A DNA stretch of 64,000 nucleotides from Rhodeus uyekii (lineage: Eukaryota; Chordata; Actinopteri; Cypriniformes; Acheilognathidae), in NCBI GenBank assembly GCA_037043235.1, contig JAWRVZ010000039.1, positions 2,373,001 to 2,437,000 of the forward strand, given 5' to 3'. Made by a program: the position numbers and the translations under genes. Positions 60,401 to 64,000 of the stretch are shown here, one piece after another (position 1 is the first letter of the stretch; each line of letters opens with the position of its first letter). Under the pieces are notes generated by a model. The model saw only the letters and a list, made by a program, of their open reading frames with translations, searched no databases and was not told where the DNA came from.

Positions 60401-63400
60401 ACAAGTGACCCTATGCCTTGTCAGCCAGGCACCTTTAACCCTCTGGAGGGGCAGGATGCTCTGGCAGACTGCAGGCCTTGTTACCCAGGCAAAGCATGCA
60501 CACAAGTTGCACTGAAGTTTCCAGATGTGGATTGTATGCCAGGGTTAGTGTTTTTCATACCTGAGAAAAAAGCCTAAGTTTGTTTCTCAGACTTGTCAGG
60601 CCAGTCTAGTATGTTGATTTTAGATGTTTTGGACAGGTATTTGATTTAAAGGTCTGATCAGGCTGGGAGCTTGGGCTGATAAAAACTAAAACTGGTTGAA
60701 CGCTGTTATATCTGTTTTCTGGCTAAAACGTGTGCATGTATGTGTGTTTTCAGGTTTGTGTGTCCACCAGGTTCTGCCCGACCAAACGATCCGTCTAATG
60801 CTTGCCCTCCCGGTACCCTTAGTAACCGCACAGACCTCACTGAACTCTCCCAGTGCCAGCGGTGTCCTGCACGTTATGCCTGTCTTAGAGGTGCCAGATT
60901 TCCCTCAGAGCTGAATGTCATGCATCTTGTACATTTATTTAAATTGTACTTACCTTTAATTTTTAACTATATTACAATGTCTTGCCTTTACAGGGACCGG
61001 TGGTATCCAGAGGCCTCCACTCTTTTGCTTTCCTGGGCATTACTGTCCTGCGGGCAGTATGTTCCCCACACAGCACAAGTGTCCCGCTGGTACCTGGAAT
61101 GATCAAAGTGGACTGGAGTCGGAGCGTGAGTGCCGACCATGCCCAAGAGGCTGGTACTGTTTAGCTGGAGTGGGCGCTCCCTCTGGAAGATGCAACTCTG
61201 GACACTATTGCCCTGAAGGTGTTAAAGCTTTGTGAAATATCTGAATGCTCTTCCACTTTGAAGAAAAACATTCATTTTAAGTTTGGCCTTTTGGATATAT
61301 TTTTTGGGATATATTTTTCCTCTCTCCATGATATACATTTTATTTAAATTTGTGATGTTAGCCTATGTAGGTTTGGATCGTGTTTTCCCTTAATAATTAA
61401 AAATTTCATTTATAAACTGCATTTTCTGTTTACTTATGTTATTTTTGACTAATATTTAAATTAGTTTGATGATCTGAGACATTTAAATGTGACAAAAAAA
61501 CTTTTTCACACCACTGTATTGTATGTGTGTGTATCTCTATAGGTACATTATATGGCTCACAGCACCCATGCCCTCCAGGCACCTACAGCACAAATATAGG
61601 TAATAGTGGAAAAGAGGACTGTCAAGTCTGTCCAGAAGGCTATTATTGTAAGGAGGGTACTTCCAAACCCACTTCCTGTCCACCGTAAGTTACAGTCCAA
61701 TTTGCTGAAATAAAGCTTCAGTGGATTCAGTGGTGAAACTTGACAGTGAATTTGACTTTTCCTTTTTTTCCAGGGCAACATTTCGTCGGATAAAAGGGGG
61801 ACGGAGAGCAGAAGATTGTTCTGTGTGTCCTGCTGGCTACTTCTGTCCTCATCCGGCTACAATCAGTCCAAAAGTTTGTGGAACAGGAAGTTACTCCGTA
61901 AGCCGGACAGCTCATTGTAATCAAATGCATGCTGTGAGAAATGAATACACCATTTCATTTATCCATCTCCCTCGCTTCTGGTTCTCTGTCTTGCTCTTTT
62001 TCCTAAGGATGAGGGATCAGAGGAGTGTCTGCCATGTTTGCCAGGTCACTACTGCAGCGATGAGACCACCAGTGAGGAGGCCATGCTCAGAGTAATGGTC
62101 TGCCCTCCGGGTTTCCTCTGCTCACAGGGCATGGATCGAGAACCCCAGCGCTCAGCGGTATTCTGCCCAATAGGCTTTTACTGTCCCGGTGGAAGTGTTG
62201 TAAGTATCATTTCATGGGTCAGAAACATTACAACTATCGTCGATCATCATGTCAGTTGATAAATTGCATGAAACATAGTAATTATTTTCTTTTCTATTAT
62301 TTACGTCCTAATCAGGATCCTAATCCGGTTCCGTGCCCCAAAGGAACCTACAGTCGACAGCCAGGTCTACGTGACCCTTCAGACTGCACAAAGTGTCCAG
62401 AGGGAAAATACTGCTACACAGAGAATCCCCAGGAAGATCCCATTATTGAACCAGTATGACTCCCTTGTAGTTTTAACCTATTTGTTGATTATTTAGTCTA
62501 TTGAAGGGAGAAAATTAGTTATATCATTAATTATTTACCCTCATGTCATTTGTGTTGTGGGTAATGGATTTCAGGAGTTATGTCAGATTACTTTTTTCAG
62601 GTAGCTAGTAAAGTAACACTTTACTTTTTCAAATACGTAATGCAAGTTACTCTGCTTTGCCATTTATTGACTTACAGCCCTCTTGTCCCCATGTTGAAAA
62701 AAATCAGAAGTGAGGAGCAGAGGCTTTGTGTGTGAACATGATGGTTATTGTTGTTCTAGACTAAATTAATTTGCATGCATTTACTCATCTCACTTGCACA
62801 AAAACAGATTCAGTATTCCTCAAAATGAATTAAAACAGTCAAATGCAAAATCAGAATATTATTTAAATCTTCAATTAAAAAAAAAATATTTTTTTTAATA
62901 CTTTTTGGCCTGGTTTCATAGAAATCCTGGATTAGGCCTAGACATTTAAGTAGCCTTTATAGTGCTTTAGAAAAAAATATTACCGATGTTCAACTTTGGA
63001 GAAATCAATGGCACTGACATGTTTTATGATATGCCAGGGCAAGTTGCTTTTCAGTTAAGTCTGGGACGAGGTTTAAACCTTCCAAAGACATTTGACTTTC
63101 TTTTTATATGGGATACAAAAGTAGAATGTCCAAGCTGCTCTTTTTTTTTTTTATTAACCATGACCATGGTGACCATGGCTGTGTCAGGTTCTCATCCTCT
63201 TTCATTGTATTTAAAGAGTAGGATTTTTTTGAACTAATCCTTTAACATGTAAATAATTCCTATCAGACTGGAAACTGTCCTGATGGATACTTCTGTCCGC
63301 TTGGTACCGGACATCCAAAGTCGTTTCCATGCCAGTCGGGCTTCTTCAGGAATGACTCGTATGGCCACGGAGGAGAAGCTTGTGTGGAATGTCCTTCTGG

Positions 63401-64000
63401 TCTCTACTGTCCTACTCTGGCCACACACACTCCTACAGTCTGTCCACAGGTAAACATAACTAAGTTAGCATCCCATAACATTTTTGCTTTAATACATCTA
63501 ATACATCACTGTTAAAGATTTTGGGTGAGTAACACTTGTTTCTCCTGAAATAAATTAATAATTTCATTCAGCAAGGATGCATTATATACAATTATCATGT
63601 ACCAACATTTTTTGAACGCTGTTCTTTTTGTTCAAAAGATGAAATTTTTATTTTGTTTTATTTTGTTTCCACAAAATTATTAAGCAGCACAACTGTTTTG
63701 AACATTTATAATAATAGAAAAGGCTTCTTGAGCAACAAATCAGCGTATTACAGTGATTTCTAATCATGTGACACTTAAGACTGCAGTAATGGTACTGACA
63801 ATTCAGCTTGTATATATCTGAAGTGCATTTCATTTGCTTTAATTGTCAGGGCTTCTATTGTACTGAGGGGAGCTCGGTCCCAGAGCCATGTGAAGAGGGC
63901 ACGTATGGATCCCGGCCAGCCCTGAGTAAAGCATCGCAGTGCAACCCATGTAGTGGTGGCAAATACTGCACAGGACTTGGGAAATCTGAGCCTACCGGAG
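56103..64000 (+). CDS. Large GCC2/GCC3 (ephrin-receptor-like) cysteine-rich repeat protein, 5' part
   Basis: Partial gene running off the window. Eighteen exons: 56103-56181, 56259-56379, 56471-56558, 57738-57926, 58026-58131, 58295-58537, 58614-58715, 59384-59575, 60163-60273, 60351-60543, 60754-60890, 60994-61218, 61543-61684, 61774-61897, 62008-62199, 62316-62453, 63267-63449, 63850-64000. All junctions are GT-AG and stay in phase, giving 905 codons without a stop. A signal-peptide-like start (MNKYCLLFFFYATWSG) is followed by uninterrupted cysteine modules of the pattern C-P-x-G-x-Y/F-C-x-x-G-(T)-x(5-8)-C-P-x-G-(T/S)-(Y/F)-x(10-14)-C-x-x-C. Examples are CPPGFYCPEGTSDPMPCQPG, CPEGYYCKEGTSKPTSCPP and CPSGLYCPTLATHTPTVCPQ. 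This is the GCC2_GCC3 / ephrin-receptor-like module found in EPH receptors, SVEP1 and SCUBE proteins and in giant protist and amphioxus proteins. No other domain is visible yet. It is probably secreted or a cell-surface ectodomain; function unknown. Several exon boundaries fall after CPAG, as expected if exons duplicated as modules. Confidence 0.88.
56670..57430. mobile_element. Tc1-like element remnant with transposase fragment in inverted duplicate
   Basis: The left terminus 'acagtactgtgtaaaagtct' is mirrored by the right terminus, which reversed reads 'acacagtactgtgcataagt'. Inside, the transposase-derived segment SDLTIIESVCDYMK occurs twice in opposite orientations: plus strand at about 56876-56925 and minus strand at about 57280-57230. 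Both lie within longer matching arms (about 56833-57000 and 57150-57320). The minus arm continues to a typical 'ggtgtgaccacccttt' start region. Dead; it sits in intron 3 of the GCC-repeat gene. Confidence 0.75.
57103..57315 (-). pseudogene. Tc1-like transposase C-terminal remnant
   Basis: A 70-codon frame (SDLTIIESVCDYMKELKNQI ...) corresponding to the C-terminal part of a Tc1-like transposase. Here 'TIIESV' occupies the place of 'NPIEHLW'. No catalytic domain remains upstream. Confidence 0.7.
57430..57477. repeat. (TA)n microsatellite
   Basis: TA tract immediately beyond the right terminus of the Tc1-like remnant. Confidence 0.85.
58830..59195. repeat. Probable interspersed element in intron 7 of the GCC-repeat gene
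   Basis: Contains 'tcgcgcgaattcacc'-like words and ends 'gtcgccacctactggtgtaa', a phrase common at the edges of cyprinid DNA elements. An open frame (58861-59190) is present but lacks recognisable protein character. Boundaries and family are uncertain. Confidence 0.35.
63540..63840 (-). repeat. Interspersed repeat ('cagtgtcacatgatccttcag' family), copy 4
   Basis: 'atttcattcagcaaggatgc', 'cttcttgagcaacaaatcag' and 'agtgatttctaatcatgtga' are the complements of the copy at 53.04-53.37 kb. It lies in intron 17 of the GCC-repeat gene. Confidence 0.7.

Overview
The window is nuclear DNA of a teleost fish, most likely a cyprinid. It has split genes with GT-AG introns, protein exons that read like fish orthologues of human genes, very dense microsatellites, and short cyprinid-type mobile elements (Tc1-like remnants, foldback MITEs, a tRNA-derived SINE family). 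There is no bacterial or phage-like organisation. Protein comparisons below are to family sequences known from memory; no search was run.

Layout. (1) 1-4.5 kb: first coding exon of oaf (minus strand), its long first intron below it and a CT-repeat upstream. (2) 4.5-15.7 kb: gene-poor, repeat-bearing DNA. (3) 15.7-23.6 kb: a nearly complete or complete PDE9A-type cGMP phosphodiesterase (minus), 17 chained coding exons plus a candidate last exon. (4) 23.6-29.2 kb: repeats. (5) 29.2-35.0 kb: complete hepacam/GlialCAM (minus), 7 coding exons. (6) 35-41 kb: microsatellite-rich spacer with two very long CA arrays and a perfect TA-hairpin palindrome. (7) 41.06-45.2 kb: complete neurogranin (minus), 3 coding exons. 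(8) 45.8-50.1 kb: spa17 (minus), with a normal N-terminal RII-like domain and an unusual 1.5-kb acidic exon. (9) 52.6-54.9 kb: a complete two-Ig-domain, single-pass receptor with a tyrosine-motif (ITIM-like) tail (minus). (10) 56.1-64.0 kb and beyond: the first 18 exons of a large secreted or extracellular cysteine-rich GCC2/GCC3 (ephrin-receptor-like) repeat protein (plus), running off the window.

The oaf-hepacam-nrgn-spa17 set corresponds to genes on human chromosome 11q23-q24, so the block is conserved synteny. The pde9a-like gene is an exception, since human PDE9A is on chromosome 21. The two 3'-most genes (Ig/ITIM receptor and GCC-repeat protein) are divergently arranged, about 1.25 kb apart between start codons. 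I could not assign either to a named orthologue; they are the most interesting part of the window. Exon joins were checked for reading phase throughout: the pde9a, hepacam, nrgn, Ig-receptor and GCC chains are all open and in phase.
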